Source: Chlorobium sp.
Lineage (GTDB): Bacteria; Bacteroidota; Chlorobiia; Chlorobiales; Chlorobiaceae
Assembly: GCA_028282595.1 (NCBI GenBank)
Contig: JANQHQ010000021.1
Span: forward strand, 1-13,945
DNA length: 13,945 nt
Direction: 5' to 3'
The position numbers were made by a program, and so were the translations under genes. Below, in pieces: positions 12,950 through 13,945 of the stretch; position 1 is the stretch's first letter; each line of letters opens with the position of its first letter. The notes beneath the pieces were generated by a model. It worked only from the letters and a program-made list of their open reading frames with translations, was not told the DNA's origin and made no database searches.

Positions 12950-13945
12950 TTAGAGATAGATTTCCGGTTTCAGCTTCTTGGTAAAGCGGTGCATCATGTA
13001 GTTGGCTAACCATACCCAGTTGAACGGCTTGCCTTTCATGCGTTTCATGATGGAACGCCCCTTGTAGACTTCCCGTTGCAGCTTGACGAAGTTTTCCAGC
13101 AGCTTTTCCCCCGTCATCTTCGTCGGCTCGAACATGTAGTGGTAGGTGTCGTACTTGTCCCAGTCGAAATGGCGCAATCTCGGTTTCATTTCATCGAAAT
13201 ACGGTGTGCCGGGGAAAGGCGTGACCAGTGAGAATACCGGAAATTCTATCTGGTTCTTCATGATGAAATCGTAGGTCAACTGGAAACTTTCCTCACTTTC
13301 GTTGTCGAAGCCGAACATGAAGTAGCCCTGGATGGCGACGCCGTTCTTGTGAAGGTTGTCGACCGCCGTTGCGTAGTTTCCAAGCTTGTTCGAGCCCTTG
13401 TGGACGCTTTTGAGCGTTTCGGGGTTGAGCGATTCGAAGCCGATGCTCATCAGGTCGCAGCCCGAGCGGCCCGCAAGTTCGGCGACCTCCGGCTTGTGCA
13501 GGAAGTTCATCGAAATGTTCGCGTTCCAGCGTATGCCGAGCCCGGCCATATCCTCGAGAAGCTGCAGGAAGTATGCCGGCCTGAAGCTGATGTTGTCGTC
13601 CATGAAAGAGAAATGAACCTTGCCCTTGCCGGTCCGGTCCTGATGATAACGCATCTCGTCGAGGACACGATCGACGTCGCGAAAACGGTAATTTTTTCCG
13701 TAAATGGTAGGCGTGGTGCAGAAGTTGCAGCCGACGGGGCAGCCTTTTGTGGCCAGGATCGGTATGCGCGAGCTGTACCGTTTTGCGTTCCTGCTCCGCA
13801 ATGCGTAGCTGAAGTCCGGCCGCCGCATGGACTCCATCGGCTTGAGATGCTCTGCTTTGTAAACCGGCCTCATCCTGTCGAGGATGACGTCGGTGGCGAG
13901 TTCGGTCCAGACAGACTCTATTTCGCCGTAGACCACGCTCGTGCA
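12950..13945 (-). CDS. B12-binding radical SAM protein, C-terminal part
   Basis: The frame is open to the right edge of the window, so the gene is partial at its 5' end. What remains begins with the end of a cobalamin-binding-like domain (VVYGEIESVW, the usual xGExE...W junction). The radical SAM core has the CxxxCxxC cluster motif in KGCPVGCNFC; counting from the codon at 13936, the cysteines are 66, 70 and 73. Typical later blocks are FSFMDDNISF (about 109-118), DLMSIGFESLN and GYFMFGFDNE. The family uses a 4Fe-4S cluster and SAM, often with methylcobalamin, to methylate or rearrange unactivated carbons in pigments, hopanoids, antibiotics or lipids. Green sulfur bacteria use relatives (BchQ, BchR, BchE) in chlorophyll synthesis, but I cannot assign this one to any. 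It ends in a basic tail (HRFTKKLKPEIYL). Confidence 0.85.
   Translation of the reverse strand, partial: CTSVVYGEIESVWTELATDVILDRMRPVYKAEHLKPMESMRRPDFSYALRSRNAKRYSSRIPILATKGCPVGCNFCTTPTIYGKNYRFRDVDRVLDEMRYHQDRTGKGKVHFSFMDDNISFRPAYFLQLLEDMAGLGIRWNANISMNFLHKPEVAELAGRSGCDLMSIGFESLNPETLKSVHKGSNKLGNYATAVDNLHKNGVAIQGYFMFGFDNESEESFQLTYDFIMKNQIEFPVFSLVTPFPGTPYFDEMKPRLRHFDWDKYDTYHYMFEPTKMTGEKLLENFVKLQREVYKGRSIMKRMKGKPFNWVWLANYMMHRFTKKLKPEIYL

Noticed and set aside
1..13945. tRNA or rRNA genes, CRISPR arrays, insertion sequences
   Set aside because: I looked for clover-leaf arms with CCA ends, regularly spaced repeats, and transposase frames with terminal repeats, and found none.

Overview
This is a bacterial chromosome segment of fairly high GC, dense in genes. 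From about 102 to 11630 every gene is on the + strand. After a short non-coding junction, the genes to the right are on the - strand. Several starts lack a clear Shine-Dalgarno sequence. The mix of families (split PurS/PurQ, an AspRS with a non-discriminating-type His-Gly-Gly motif, a UMF1-type MFS transporter, a B12-dependent radical SAM protein) fits the Chlorobiota/Bacteroidota side of the tree. A green sulfur bacterium is my best guess, but that is inference and not shown by any single gene.

Layout: (1) 1-101 holds the edge of a possible intergenic repeat. (2) 102-6405 is a housekeeping run: lipoate-protein ligase family protein, panB (pantothenate), pssA (phosphatidylserine synthase), purS and purQ (purines), a UMF1-type MFS permease and a YihY/BrkB-family membrane protein. 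(3) 6406-6896 is a 491-base non-coding stretch. It has two copies of a hairpin-forming repeat, a GC-rich palindrome, and a long inverted repeat laid over a promoter-like sequence just before dnaX. (4) 6897-8704 is dnaX. The gene is split between two frames at a run of ten A that contains the A AAA AAG slippery heptamer, so it should make a 400-residue gamma-like and a roughly 602-residue tau-like product. (5) 8785-10602 is aspS. (6) 10665-11630 is a GT10 (fucosyltransferase-like) glycosyltransferase. (7) 11631-12003 has a terminator-like hairpin and a 44-codon - strand ORF encoding a single-span membrane protein. (8) 12004-13945 (- strand) has a class I SAM methyltransferase and the C-terminal part of a B12-binding radical SAM protein that runs off the window.

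The left and central parts are core metabolism and replication. The right end (glycosyltransferase, methyltransferase, radical SAM protein, tiny membrane protein) looks more accessory and may modify surface glycans, lipids or pigments. I see no obviously new defence or mobile system. The strongest unusual signals are the dnaX recoding site, the promoter-embedded inverted repeat before it, the paired hairpin repeats with a compensatory base change and apparently flipped loop, and the small membrane ORF.
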